Below the pieces are notes generated by a model. It saw only the letters and a list, made by a program, of their open reading frames with translations, ran no database searches and was not told the origin of the DNA. A stretch of DNA of 64,000 nt from Thermosipho ferrireducens. Its GTDB lineage: Bacteria; Thermotogota; Thermotogae; Thermotogales; Fervidobacteriaceae. This document shows positions 7,526-16,732 of the stretch, piece by piece (the first letter of the stretch is position 1; each line of letters begins with the position of its first letter). A program made the translations under genes and the position numbers. The stretch is taken from assembly GCF_017358165.1 (NCBI RefSeq), contig NZ_CP071446.1, forward strand, positions 558,001 to 622,000, given 5' to 3'.

Positions 7526-8914
7526 GTGGATTTTTCATTTATTCAACGGCAAAATCCATGGTGGAAAGATAAAAATTCAATACACTTTGATATGCATATA
7601 AAAAGTTTTGTAAAAAGCAGTTTTAAACACGTCCCCGCATTCATGGAAAAACTTGAAAAATTCAAAGAAGGAATTTACGTGCTTAGAGGCCCCAGGCAAA
7701 TAGGCAAAACAACTATTTTAAAATTGTTAATAAAGAAGCTTATAGACTCCGGGAAAAATCCCATAAACATTTTTTATGCCTCACTTGATATGGTAAAAGA
7801 TGCCGAAGGACTATTAAGATTAGCACTTGATTATTTTGATTTTGCTGAAAGCTTTGGTAAAACAGCAGATAATAAAACTTACATTTTTTTTGACGAAATT
7901 TCAAGTGTTAAAAGCTGGCAATTTGCTATAAAACATCTTTATGACACGGGGCTTCTAAAAAACGCTTTCGTTGTTTTAACAGGTTCCTCCTCTTATGATT
8001 TAAAAAATTCAATAGAAAGACTTCCCGGAAGAAGACAGGCGGGCTTTGACATTATCTATCTTCCTGTAACATTCAGAGAATTTGTAGAGCAAAGACACAA
8101 AGTAAATATACAATACCAATTTAAAGATTTATTTTCTGCCAGTGAAAAAGACCTAAGAAAAATAGTACTTCAACTTTCAATGTATAAAAATGAATTTACC
8201 GCATATCTAAATTCAGGAGGCTTCCCCAAAGTTATTAACGATTACCTTGAGAACGGATTAATAACAATAGAAACATTAAAAACATACAGCGACTATTTAT
8301 ACGGAGATATAGAAAGATTTAAAAGATCAAGATTTATAATGAACCAATTACTATTTGAAATCCCAAAATTAATAGGTCAGAGATTCTCGTGGAATTCACT
8401 TGCAAATAGTATCGAAGGAATCAACTCCAAAAATACTATAGAAGATTATATACAATTACTCGGCATGAACTTCCTCATTGGCACACTATTCTTCTATGAC
8501 TTTTCAAAAAATTCAATAAAACCAAAAAAGCAAAAGAAAATATACCCGGTTGACGCAATAATCACCAGAGTCATTGAACATATAACAGGTCATCAAATAC
8601 AAGTTCCAACACAAATTGAACAAATTGTTTTTACCCATTTATTGAAATTCTCAAAAGACTTTTCCAGCGGCCTGGTTCTCTATTCAGGACCATATTTCTG
8701 GTATTCTCAAAAAGGCAAAGAAATAGATTTTCTTATAAAACAAAATGGAAAAGTTATACCAATAGAAATTAAATATCAAACCAAAATCTCTCCCTCAGAC
8801 TTTTTTACAATGAAAAAAGTATTTGGAAAAGGCATTTTAGTAACTAAAAACACAACATTCAGAGCAGAAAACATCATAGCCATCCCTATTGAAACATTTC
8901 TATTACTTATCTAA
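7526..8914 (+). CDS. Orphan AAA ATPase with DUF4143 nuclease-like C-terminus
   Basis: A 462-residue protein that starts at GTG 7526, five bases after GGAGGTG. Walker A is RGPRQIGKTT near residue 53 and Walker B is TYIFFDEISSVKSW near 130. An LTGSSSYDLK sensor-like motif and RLPGRR follow. The C-terminal part has GKEIDFLIKQ...VIPIEIKYQ, an E-x-D...E-x-K PD-(D/E)XK-type signature typical of DUF4143. It stands alone between repeat clusters. It is longer than the other two DUF4143-type ATPases here. The function of the family is not established. Confidence 0.85.
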   Translation: MDFSFIQRQNPWWKDKNSIHFDMHIKSFVKSSFKHVPAFMEKLEKFKEGIYVLRGPRQIGKTTILKLLIKKLIDSGKNPINIFYASLDMVKDAEGLLRLALDYFDFAESFGKTADNKTYIFFDEISSVKSWQFAIKHLYDTGLLKNAFVVLTGSSSYDLKNSIERLPGRRQAGFDIIYLPVTFREFVEQRHKVNIQYQFKDLFSASEKDLRKIVLQLSMYKNEFTAYLNSGGFPKVINDYLENGLITIETLKTYSDYLYGDIERFKRSRFIMNQLLFEIPKLIGQRFSWNSLANSIEGINSKNTIEDYIQLLGMNFLIGTLFFYDFSKNSIKPKKQKKIYPVDAIITRVIEHITGHQIQVPTQIEQIVFTHLLKFSKDFSSGLVLYSGPYFWYSQKGKEIDFLIKQNGKVIPIEIKYQTKISPSDFFTMKKVFGKGILVTKNTTFRAENIIAIPIETFLLLI

Positions 8915-9345
8915 CCTCGCTAATCTCGCTAAATACAAGATTCCTCGTCGCATCCGCTCCTCGGAATGACACATTTCGGGGATGCCAACCTCGTCAATTA
9001 AGATTCTTCGCACTCAGTGCTCAGAATGACAAAAAAAAGGATGTCATCCTGAGGAATATTCTTCTCTTGTCATCCCGAGGAATATTCCTCTTTTGTCATC
9101 CTGAGGAACGAAGTGACGAGGGATCTTATTCCTTATTGTCATTCCGAACGAAGTGAGGAATCTTATTCCTTATTCTTCATTTTTTGTCATTCCGAACGAA
9201 GTGAGGAATCTTGTTTTTTTTACTAACCTCGCCAATCTTGCCAACTTTTGCCAAATACAAGATTCCTCGCCTTCTACGCTCCTCGGAATGACACAGGAGG
9301 GGGATTCTTCGCCCCTTGCGCTTAGAATGACAAAAAAGGGTGGTG
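8915..9345. repeat. Palindromic repeats and nonamers
   Basis: Repeat units start right after the ATPase stop and end about 80 bp before the next gene. Both polarities of the palindrome are present, with nonamers at 8914-8935 and 9222-9250. No gene supported. Confidence 0.8.
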
Positions 9346-9426
9346 AAATAACATGGGACACACTCTTACTGACCTTATGCTATAATATGAGGGAAATAGA
9401 AGATTTATATGCCTGGAGGTGTTTTA

Positions 9427-9654
9427 ATGTCGAAAGAAAAACTACTTGAAAGAATAGAAACAAGGAGAGACGTACTTGGAGGAAAACCGATTATAAAAGG
9501 AACAAGAATACCAGTTGAATTAATATTAAAACATATAGCAAATGGCTGGGAATTCGAAAAAATCTGCAACGAATACGGTCTGGAAAAAGCTGATATAAGA
9601 GCAGCAGTACTATACGCTGAAAAAGTCCTCGAAGGCGAGGAGGTTTTTATTTGA
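9427..9654 (+). CDS. DUF433 antitoxin-like protein
   Basis: A 75-residue protein. The start is ATG 9427, served by GGAGGTG; an in-frame ATG at 9409 precedes that site. The sequence RDVLGGKPIIKGTRIPVELILKHIANGW is the hallmark of DUF433, a small helix-turn-helix-like family. The promoter has an extended -10, TGC-TATAAT, at 9378-9386. The stop codon overlaps the start of the following DUF5615 gene by four bases, so the two are translationally coupled. DUF433/DUF5615 pairs are thought to be toxin-antitoxin modules, and this gene would be the antitoxin. Confidence 0.85.
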   Translation: MSKEKLLERIETRRDVLGGKPIIKGTRIPVELILKHIANGWEFEKICNEYGLEKADIRAAVLYAEKVLEGEEVFI

Positions 9655-9995
9655 AATTCATAACAGATGAAAACATTCCAAAAAGCATAGAAACCTTCCT
9701 TAAAAACCTTGGATATAACGTTGAAAGTATCAGAAACATTTGCAAAGGCGCAACAGACGATGAGGTCATGAAACTAACAGCAGAACATCTGGCAATACTT
9801 GTAACTTCAGACAAAGACTTTGGAGAATTAGTATTTCGATTTGGAGAAAAAATACCAGGTATTATTCTTTTAAGGGTAAATGATATACTAAAGTCTCAAG
9901 AACTTCTAAAAAAAGTACTTAAAGAACAAAAAGAATTGACAAATAAATTCATAGTTATTACTGAAAAAGGATATAAGATCAGAAAAATGTATTAA
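9651..9995 (+). CDS. DUF5615 PIN-like toxin candidate
   Basis: A 114-residue protein that starts at TTG 9651 inside the stop region of the DUF433 gene. MKFITDENIPKSIETFLKNLG has the conserved D-E-N near the N-terminus. TSDKDFGELVF supplies the other acidic residues of the PIN-like fold, and GIILLRV is typical of DUF5615. The likely role is an RNase-type toxin paired with the upstream DUF433 protein. Activity in this family is largely predicted from fold. Confidence 0.8.
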   Translation: MKFITDENIPKSIETFLKNLGYNVESIRNICKGATDDEVMKLTAEHLAILVTSDKDFGELVFRFGEKIPGIILLRVNDILKSQELLKKVLKEQKELTNKFIVITEKGYKIRKMY

Positions 9996-10012
9996 ATAAG
10001 TCCCTTATTCTT

Positions 10013-10140
10013 TTACTAACCTCGCCAACCTCGCTAATCATAAGATTCCTCACCCTTCGGGTTTGGAATGACACAGAGGGAGAATCTCTTGCTAATCTTG
10101 CGAAATTCTTTGGCACTAACGTTTCTCAGGACAGGCCTTG
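10013..10140. repeat. Short palindromic-repeat patch
   Basis: Nonamers (taacctcgccaacctcgc) followed by one unit of the CACCCTTCGGGTTTGGAATGACA variant and degraded pieces. A promoter-like TATTATATGGTATGATAT lies just before the next gene. Confidence 0.7.
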
Positions 10141-10195
10141 CCAAGCATGCTATTATATGGTATGATATATAGTAGGATATTTAGGGGGCGATATT

Positions 10196-10474
10196 GTGCG
10201 TTATGTAAATAGTAAAGAATTACGATCTAACCCTGCGATCTTGTGGAAAGATGAGGAAACTATTATAACTGTAAATGGAAAACCTGTTGCTGTGGTTACC
10301 CGCATTGATGGTGATCCAGAAAATACTCTACTTGCATTAAAACAAGCAAAAGCAATGATTGCTGTTGAAAAAATTCGCCTTATTTCGAAGCAAAAAAGAT
10401 TAGATAAAATTTCTGACGAAGAAATCAACCAGGTAGTAAAGGAAGTTAGAAATGAAAACAAAAGTAGTCGTTGA
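10196..10474 (+). CDS. Phd/VapB-like antitoxin
   Basis: A 92-residue protein that starts at GTG 10196 after a GGGGGCG ribosome site. MRYVNSKELRSNPAILWK...ETIITVNGKPVAVV has the form of Phd/YefM-type antitoxins: an N-terminal DNA-binding fold with a conserved VNGKPVAV strand. The charged C-terminus would bind the toxin. The following PIN gene starts 23 bp inside this one. A long antitoxin-toxin overlap of this kind is typical. Confidence 0.8.
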   Translation: MRYVNSKELRSNPAILWKDEETIITVNGKPVAVVTRIDGDPENTLLALKQAKAMIAVEKIRLISKQKRLDKISDEEINQVVKEVRNENKSSR

Positions 10475-10856
10475 TACTAACGTAATTGTTTCAGGTTTAA
10501 TAAAACCCAATAGTACTCCCGCGAAAATTTTAAATTTAATTCTCTCGGGGGAATTTACAATTTGTGCCGATAGTAGAATAATTAGCGAATACAACGAAGT
10601 TCTTCTAAGGGACAAATTTTCTTTTCCAAAAGATCTCATTAATGACTTTATTTCTTACCTAAAGTCTGTATCTATACTTGTATCACCACCTTCACTCCCA
10701 ATTAAATTAACAGACTCCGGGGATCTTCCTTTTATTGAAGTGGCATATTATCTGAATATCCCAATAATAACCGGAAACACAAAACACTTCAAGAGCCTCA
10801 AAAATATTAAAATATTCACACCTGATGAATTTATCAAAATTTATAAGAAAATTTGA
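10452..10856 (+). CDS. PIN-domain toxin (COG1569-like)
   Basis: A 134-residue protein. KVVVDTNVIVSGLIKPNSTPAKIL is the N-terminal PIN motif with catalytic Asp. SEYNEVL and DSGDLPFIEVA carry the middle acidic residues, and ITGNTKHF is the fourth motif. This matches the putative toxin-antitoxin PIN family (COG1569), which are predicted Mg-dependent RNases. All key residues are present, unlike the vapC remnant at 6279-6671. It is coupled to the upstream Phd-like antitoxin. Confidence 0.85.
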   Translation: MKTKVVVDTNVIVSGLIKPNSTPAKILNLILSGEFTICADSRIISEYNEVLLRDKFSFPKDLINDFISYLKSVSILVSPPSLPIKLTDSGDLPFIEVAYYLNIPIITGNTKHFKSLKNIKIFTPDEFIKIYKKI

Positions 10857-10904
10857 GTAAACTCTTGCAAGACCGTTCATTCGTGAAACGAAAGAGTATC
10901 ACTT

Positions 10905-11515
10905 TTTACCAACTTTCGCAAGATCCTTCGTCGTTTCACTCCTCAGGACAGGCCTTGCCAACTTTTGCCAAATACAAGATTCCTCGCCTTCTACGCTCCT
11001 CGGAATGACAGAAAGGGTAAGATTCCTCACCCTTCGGGTTCGGAATGACAAAGGAAAAAAAGGTCATCCTGAGGAATATTCTTCTCTTGTCATCCCGAGG
11101 AACAAAGTGACGAGGGATCTTTTTCCCTATTGTCATTCCGAGCGAAGCGAGGAATCTTATTCTTTTACTAACCTCGCCAATCTCGCTAATCTTGCCAACC
11201 CTCGCCAATTACAAGATTCCTCGTCGCTAACACTCCTCGGAATGACATAAAGAGAGAGTGTCATCCCGAGGAACGAAGTGACGAGGGATCTTATTCCTTA
11301 TTGTCATTCCGAACGAATGTGAGGAATCTTATTTTTTTTACTAACCTCGCCAATCTTGCCAACCCTCGCCAATTACAAGATTCCTCGTCGCTAACACTCC
11401 TCGGAATGACATAAAGAGAGAGTGTCATCCCGAACGAATGTGAGGGATCTTTTTCCTTATTGTCATTCCGAGCGAAGCGAGGAATCTTATTCTTTTACTA
11501 ACCTCGCCAACCTCG
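10905..11515. repeat. Long palindromic-repeat cluster with tandem duplication
   Basis: About 600 bp of repeat units. The block at 11160-11330 (nonamers, AAGATTCCTCGTCGCTAACAC..., GTCATCCCGAGGAAC...) is repeated with small changes at 11340-11490, a local tandem duplication of a composite unit. No gene seen. Confidence 0.85.
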
Positions 11516-11550
11516 CTAAATATGGTATAATTCACTCGAGGTGAAATTTA

Positions 11551-11790
11551 GTGTTAAAGTGGACCGAGCATGCTCTTGAAAATCTCAAAAGCAGAGGAAT
11601 ATCCAAAAAATTAGTTGAAGAGATATTAAAGAATCCCGATGAAATAGTGACGGGAAAGTATGGAAGGACCATTTACCATAAACTTATAGGAAACAAACTT
11701 ATGAGAGTTATCACCGAAAATAACTTAATAATTACGGTGTATTATACTTCCAGGGTAACAAAATACTGGAAAGGAGGTAAAAAAGAATGA
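11551..11790 (+). CDS. DUF4258 protein, toxin candidate
   Basis: A 79-residue protein that starts at GTG 11551, seven bases after GAGGTG. WTEHALENLKSRGISKKLVEEILKNP and the C-terminal VITENNLIITVYYTSRVTKYW match DUF4258, a small fold related to RelE/BrnT-like RNases. It overlaps the next gene by four bases (ATGA). The -10 TATAAT is at 11526-11531. With DUF2283 it forms a common two-gene module, probably a toxin-antitoxin pair, though this is less established than vapBC. Confidence 0.8.
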   Translation: MLKWTEHALENLKSRGISKKLVEEILKNPDEIVTGKYGRTIYHKLIGNKLMRVITENNLIITVYYTSRVTKYWKGGKKE

Positions 11791-11999
11791 AAATCAGGTA
11801 TTCAAAAGAAGTTGATGCTCTTTATATAAGACTTAACGAAAATAAAATAGTAGATTCGGATGAAATAAATGAAAACATAATAGTAGATTATGACGCTCAG
11901 GGAAATATAGTAGCAATAGAAATACTTCACGCTTCTGACAAAGTAGACATAGATGAAATATTTATTAGAGCACTTCCAAAAGTATTGGTAGAAACATAA
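11787..11999 (+). CDS. DUF2283 protein, antitoxin candidate
   Basis: A 70-residue protein. MKIRYSKEVDALYIRL and IIVDYDAQGNIVAIEILHAS are the defining strands of DUF2283. It overlaps the DUF4258 gene by four bases and shares its ribosome site (GGAGG). It is likely the antitoxin partner. Confidence 0.8.
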   Translation: MKIRYSKEVDALYIRLNENKIVDSDEINENIIVDYDAQGNIVAIEILHASDKVDIDEIFIRALPKVLVET

Positions 12000-12398
12000 A
12001 TAGATCTGCCGCTCACCTATTGATTGTTTTAAATATCTATCTTAGCATTTCAAACATTATTTCTTGTTATTATGAACATATCTTCTTTTCCCGGTCATCC
12101 CAAAATCCCACTTTTTTATTGTCATCCCGTCCTTCTTTCCTGTCATCCCGAGGACTATTCCTCTCCTGTCATCCTGAGGAATATTCTTCTTTTGTTTGTC
12201 ATCCCGAGGAATTTTCTTCTCTTGTCATCCCGAGGAACGAAGTGACGAGGGATCTTTCTTTTTTGTCATCCTGAGGAGCGCCAGCGACGAAGGATCTTTT
12301 TCCTTATTGTCATTCCGAACGTACGTGAGGAATCTTAATCTTTTCCCCAACCCTCACCAACCCTCACCAACCCTCGCCAACCTTGCTAACTCTCGCCA
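12000..12398. repeat. Repeat cluster at left edge of the glycan island
   Basis: The first 90 bp are AT-rich without a gene. Then palindromic units (GTCATCCCGAGGAAT..., GTCATCCTGAGGAGC...) follow, and nonamers run up to the promoter at 12399. This is the last repeat cluster before a 31-kb stretch that has none. Confidence 0.8.
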
Positions 12399-12418
12399 AC
12401 ATATGTTATAATATATGT
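12399..12418 (+). promoter_or_regulatory. Promoter of the glycan operon in an ACATAT/ATATGT dyad
   Basis: ACATAT (12399-12404) and ATATGT (12413-12418) form a perfect inverted repeat around an extended -10 (TG-T-TATAAT, 12404-12412). It lies 33 bp before the first glycan gene and is the only clear promoter seen for the first operon block. Confidence 0.55.
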
Positions 12419-12451
12419 AAAATAGAATTAATTTTCACCTGGAGGATGAGC

Positions 12452-13702
12452 ATGAAAATCATAAAAATAATCTCCTTCATTGATATTTTCTTGATATTCC
12501 TTTTAAATCATTTCATAACCTCTACCATATTTACAGGAGCCTTTCTTTCGTTTATAATATGGTTGGGAATATACGCTTTCAGAGTATACGATCCAGATTA
12601 TCTAAAAGAATACAACGAACAACTAATAAGAACCTTTGCAGGAATCATAATAGGCTTCATTGGAATCTTGGTTTTCTATCCAATATTTGAAAGCGTATTA
12701 AACCGCTGGTTTTTCATATACAACGCTTTTATCCTGATTATAGTAATCCCTGTATTACATAAAATAGAGTTTTCTATTTTAATGAAAAACATACCCCAGA
12801 AGAAATACCTTGTAATAGGAAAAAAAGAAGAACTAAAAGACATACTAAAAGAAATCGAAGAAAAATCACAGGGAAAACTTAAATTTGCAGAATTTCTAAA
12901 CCCAACGCCAGCATTATTAACACAAAAAATTAACCAATACGACGCGCTCCTTGTTGCTGACCAGGAACTTGAAAAACATGTGGAAGCAGAAATAAACGAA
13001 CTAAAAGAAAAATTTGAAATAGAATATCTCCCAAACCTTGTTGAACACACGTTAAAAAGAATACCAATAAAAGTTGCATTAAAATTCAAAGAATACTATG
13101 AAATAGCATTTCAAAATACAAAAGAATCACCAGCAAAAAGAATACTTGACTTCTTTGTATCAATAATAGGCTTAATAATATTTTCTCCTTTCATGCTAAT
13201 AACAGCAATTGCAATATTAATAGAAGATGGAAGACCAGTTGTTTTTAAGCAGTTGAGGGTTGGGAAAAACAATAAACACTTTACACTTATAAAATTTCGA
13301 AGCATGAAAAAACAAAAAAAAGATAAAGCAAAATTTGCAGATCAAGAACAGGATAGAATATTAAAAATTGGCAGGATAATCAGACCGCTTAGAATAGACG
13401 AATCATTACAATTTATAAACATCTTAAAAGGTGATATGAGCATCGTTGGACCAAGACCAGAGCAAATACCCTTTGCCAGACAATTTGAAAAAGAAATAGC
13501 ATTTTATTCACAAAGGCACCATGTAAAACCAGGCCTTACCGGCTGGGCACAAATAATGTATAAATACGCATCCAATACAGAAGAGATAAAAAAGAAATTA
13601 AGCTATGACCTATGGTATGTAAAAAACAGAAACATCCTCCTGGATTTAAAAATAATACTTCAAACAATAGAAGCTGTGTTCTGGAAGAGGGGAGCGAAGT
13701 GA
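12452..13702 (+). CDS. Polyprenyl-phosphate sugar-1-phosphate transferase (initiating enzyme)
   Basis: A 416-residue membrane enzyme that starts the lipid-linked glycan by moving a sugar-1-phosphate to undecaprenyl phosphate. The N-terminal half has several hydrophobic segments (residues about 5-110) and a cytoplasmic CoA-binding-like domain. The C-terminal WbaP/PglC-type catalytic domain shows KRILDFFVSIIG, GRPVVFKQLRVG, FTLIKFRSM, LRIDESLQFINILKGDMSIVGPRPE and KPGLTGWAQI, all signature motifs. GGAGG lies six bases before ATG 12452. It heads the operon and overlaps the next gene by four bases. Its 3' part is copied, truncated, at 27596 and 31905. Confidence 0.92.
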   Translation: MKIIKIISFIDIFLIFLLNHFITSTIFTGAFLSFIIWLGIYAFRVYDPDYLKEYNEQLIRTFAGIIIGFIGILVFYPIFESVLNRWFFIYNAFILIIVIPVLHKIEFSILMKNIPQKKYLVIGKKEELKDILKEIEEKSQGKLKFAEFLNPTPALLTQKINQYDALLVADQELEKHVEAEINELKEKFEIEYLPNLVEHTLKRIPIKVALKFKEYYEIAFQNTKESPAKRILDFFVSIIGLIIFSPFMLITAIAILIEDGRPVVFKQLRVGKNNKHFTLIKFRSMKKQKKDKAKFADQEQDRILKIGRIIRPLRIDESLQFINILKGDMSIVGPRPEQIPFARQFEKEIAFYSQRHHVKPGLTGWAQIMYKYASNTEEIKKKLSYDLWYVKNRNILLDLKIILQTIEAVFWKRGAK

Positions 13703-14481
13703 ATAAAACTTTAAAAGTAAGTATAATAACAGTCACCTATAATGCTGCAGAGTTTTTAGTTGATGCTATTGAAAGTGTAAGAGCTCAAACTTATGAAAAT
13801 ATAGAGTATATAATTGTAGATGGTGATTCGAAAGACGGCACTCAGGACATTATACAACAGTATTATAGACGAGGAGTTATAACAAAATACATAAGTGAGA
13901 AGGACGACGGTATATATGATGCAATGAACAAAGGCATAGATTTAGCAACAGGTGATATAATTGCTTTTTTGAATTCTGACGATTTTTACGTAGATAAATA
14001 CGTAATTTCTGATGTTGTTTCAACTTTCATTAACAGCAAGTTAGATGTAGCTTATGGAAATGTGATCTACGTTTCAAGAAAAAATATTAAAAAGATTATT
14101 AGATACTGGAAAAGTGGCGAATTTAGGAAAAATAAAATAGCAACGGGATGGCAAATACCACACCCTGCTTTGTTCGTAAGAAAAACCGTACTAAATAAAG
14201 TTGGCAAGTTTGATACGAAATATAAAATAGCGTCTGATTACGATTTTATGCTTAGAATTGTTATGAGAAGTGATGTTAACATTCAACATATAAATAGAGT
14301 AATTGTTGCCATGAGATGGGGTGGAACAAGCACTAAAAGCTTCAAGAATATGCTAAAAGGTAATAAAGAAATTTTTGATACCTTGAAGAGAAATAATTTT
14401 GTGAAAATTCCTTTTAGTTTTTTTTTAGTAATGAGACTTTTTAAACGAGTTGCACAAATGATAGGAGGTTTAAAGAGTTGA
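13699..14481 (+). CDS. Family 2 glycosyltransferase
   Basis: A 260-residue GT2 enzyme. The GTG 13699 start overlaps the upstream stop, and GGGGAG precedes it. [14 protein letters not shown] opens the GT-A fold, [13 protein letters not shown] follows, and FLNSDDFY is the DxD-like metal site. [10 protein letters not shown] is the catalytic-base region. It resembles WcaA-type colanic-acid transferases. It acts at the cytoplasmic membrane face on the lipid-linked glycan. The donor cannot be read from sequence, although GDP-fucose genes follow directly. Its first 45 bases recur as a stub at 32429. Confidence 0.85.
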   Translation: MNKTLKVSIITVTYNAAEFLVDAIESVRAQTYENIEYIIVDGDSKDGTQDIIQQYYRRGVITKYISEKDDGIYDAMNKGIDLATGDIIAFLNSDDFYVDKYVISDVVSTFINSKLDVAYGNVIYVSRKNIKKIIRYWKSGEFRKNKIATGWQIPHPALFVRKTVLNKVGKFDTKYKIASDYDFMLRIVMRSDVNIQHINRVIVAMRWGGTSTKSFKNMLKGNKEIFDTLKRNNFVKIPFSFFLVMRLFKRVAQMIGGLKS

Positions 14482-15644
14482 AGAAAAAAGCCCTAATTAC
14501 CGGTATCACAGGCCAGGACGGCTCATATTTAGCGGAACTACTTTTAGAAAAAGGATATGAAGTACACGGATTGATTAGAAGATCATCAACATTTAACACA
14601 AGAAGAATAGACCATTTATATAAAGATCCACATGAAGAGGGGGCAAGATTATTCTTGCATTACGGAGACATGACAGATTCAACAATGCTTGTAAACTTTA
14701 TTCAACAAATCCAACCAGATGAAATATACAACCTTGCTGCGCAAAGTCATGTAAAAGTATCATTTGAAATACCAGAATACACAGCAAACTCAGATGCATT
14801 GGGAACGTTAAGACTACTTGAAGCAATAAGGCTTCTCGGCTTAGAAAAGAAAGTAAAATTCTACCAGGCATCTACAAGTGAGCTCTTTGGAAAGGTGCAG
14901 GAAATCCCCCAAAAAGAAACAACACCATTCTATCCACGAAGTCCATACGCAGCTGCAAAATTATACGCATATTGGATAACAATAAACTACAGAGAAGCGT
15001 ACAATATGTTTACCTGTAATGGAATATTATTCAACCATGAATCAGAAAGAAGAGGCGAAACATTTGTAACAAGAAAAATAACACGAGCAGCGACAAGGAT
15101 CTTATTGGGAACACAAGAAAAATTATACCTTGGAAATCTAAATGCAAAAAGAGATTGGGGATATGCAAAAGATTATGTAAAAGGAATGTGGCTTATGCTT
15201 CAGCAGCAAGAGCCAGATGATTATATCCTTGCAACAGGTGAAACACATTCTGTAAGAGAATTCTGCGAAAAAACATTTGAAAACCTGGGAATAAAACTTG
15301 AATGGGAAGGAAAAGATATAAATGAAAAAGGAATAATTAAAAACATAGAAAAAGACAAATTAATAGACTTTGTAGAAAAAGTAAAACAAAGCCACCCGGA
15401 TTTAGAAAACTTTAAATTGAATCTTCAGCACCTAAAAAAAGGAAAAACAGTAGTAGAAGTAGATCCAAAATACTTCAGACCCACAGAAGTAGATATACTC
15501 TTAGGAGATGCAAGCAAAGCAAGGGAAAAACTTGGCTGGAAACCAGAAGTAACCTTTGACGAATTAATACAAAAAATGGTAAAATATGACTTGATGCTTG
15601 CAATAAAAGAAAAACACAGAAATGAAATAATAAAAGAAGGGTGA
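14478..15644 (+). CDS. gmd: GDP-mannose 4,6-dehydratase, copy 1
   Basis: A 388-residue short-chain dehydrogenase that converts GDP-mannose to GDP-4-keto-6-deoxymannose. [19 protein letters not shown] is the NADP-binding glycine motif. [36 protein letters not shown] contains the catalytic Tyr-x3-Lys, and [16 protein letters not shown] is family-specific. The start is TTG 14478, with GGAGG upstream and a four-base overlap with the GT2 gene. Copies lie at 25607 (full, starting ATG) and 35211 (3' fragment). Copy 1 and copy 2 look identical over nearly all their length. Confidence 0.95.
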   Translation: MKKKALITGITGQDGSYLAELLLEKGYEVHGLIRRSSTFNTRRIDHLYKDPHEEGARLFLHYGDMTDSTMLVNFIQQIQPDEIYNLAAQSHVKVSFEIPEYTANSDALGTLRLLEAIRLLGLEKKVKFYQASTSELFGKVQEIPQKETTPFYPRSPYAAAKLYAYWITINYREAYNMFTCNGILFNHESERRGETFVTRKITRAATRILLGTQEKLYLGNLNAKRDWGYAKDYVKGMWLMLQQQEPDDYILATGETHSVREFCEKTFENLGIKLEWEGKDINEKGIIKNIEKDKLIDFVEKVKQSHPDLENFKLNLQHLKKGKTVVEVDPKYFRPTEVDILLGDASKAREKLGWKPEVTFDELIQKMVKYDLMLAIKEKHRNEIIKEG

Positions 15645-15651
15645 TCATAAA

Positions 15652-16716
15652 ATGGAAAAAGATTCAAAGATATACGTAGCGGGGCACAGAGGGCTTGTTG
15701 GTTCAGCTATTGTTAGAAAATTAAAAGAGCTTGGATATACAAATATAATAACAAAAACACATAAAGAACTTGACCTTACAGACCAAAAAGCAACAAGAGA
15801 ATTTTTTGAAAAAGAAAGGCCAGAATATGTATTTTTAGCAGCGGCAAAGGTTGGAGGAATACTTGCAAATAACACATACAAAGCAGAATTTATATACCAA
15901 AACATAATGATAGCTGGAAATGTAATAGAAGCATCGTATAGATACGGTGTAAAAAAACTTCTAAATCTTGGTTCATCATGTATATATCCAAAATATGCAC
16001 CACAACCAATGAAAGAAGAATATCTACTTACAGGAGAACTTGAACCAACAAATGAACCCTATGCGATAGCAAAAATCTCTGCAATAAAAATGGTAAGGTA
16101 TTTTAACGAGCAATACGGCACAAACTTTATAAGCGTAATGCCAACAAACCTTTATGGACCTAATGATAATTTTAATCTTGAAACATCTCATGTATTGCCC
16201 GCACTTTTGAGAAAATTTCATTTAGGAAAATTATTGATGGAAGAAAGATATGAAGATATAATAAAAGATGTAGAAAAGTATCCAATAGGATTTGGACTTG
16301 ATAAAGAAATAAATAAAGAAGATCCAAAGACAATAGAAAAGGTATTAGAAAAAGTAGGAATAACTAAAGAATCAATAACAGTATGGGGGACAGGAGAAGT
16401 ATATAGAGAATTTATGTATGTGGATGATCTAGCTGATGCTTGTATATATTTAATGAATGAAGTTGAAGCAGAAAAAATGAAAAAAATATCACCAGACTAC
16501 TTTGTAAACATAGGAACAGGAGAAGATGTAAAGATAAAAGATTTGGTAGAAATGATAAAAGAAATAGTGGGATACAAAGGAAAAATAAAATGGGATACAA
16601 GTAAACCCGATGGTACACCAAGGAAGTTATTGGATGTAACAAGGTTGAATAAACTGGGGTGGAGATATAAAATATCTTTGGAAATGGGAATAAAAATGTT
16701 AGTAAATAACATTTAG
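15652..16716 (+). CDS. fcl: GDP-L-fucose synthase, copy 1
   Basis: A 354-residue epimerase-reductase that makes GDP-L-fucose from the Gmd product. [14 protein letters not shown] is the nucleotide-binding loop and [15 protein letters not shown] the conserved active-site segment. [10 protein letters not shown] holds the Tyr-x3-Lys pair. The protein is about 35 residues longer than usual because of an insert ([20 protein letters not shown]...KVLEKVG). It lies eight bases after gmd. Two more copies exist: a truncated one at 26778 and a full one at 36536 with a different last 16 residues. Confidence 0.94.
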   Translation: MEKDSKIYVAGHRGLVGSAIVRKLKELGYTNIITKTHKELDLTDQKATREFFEKERPEYVFLAAAKVGGILANNTYKAEFIYQNIMIAGNVIEASYRYGVKKLLNLGSSCIYPKYAPQPMKEEYLLTGELEPTNEPYAIAKISAIKMVRYFNEQYGTNFISVMPTNLYGPNDNFNLETSHVLPALLRKFHLGKLLMEERYEDIIKDVEKYPIGFGLDKEINKEDPKTIEKVLEKVGITKESITVWGTGEVYREFMYVDDLADACIYLMNEVEAEKMKKISPDYFVNIGTGEDVKIKDLVEMIKEIVGYKGKIKWDTSKPDGTPRKLLDVTRLNKLGWRYKISLEMGIKMLVNNI

Positions 16717-16732
16717 AGTAGAGGTGTACGAA

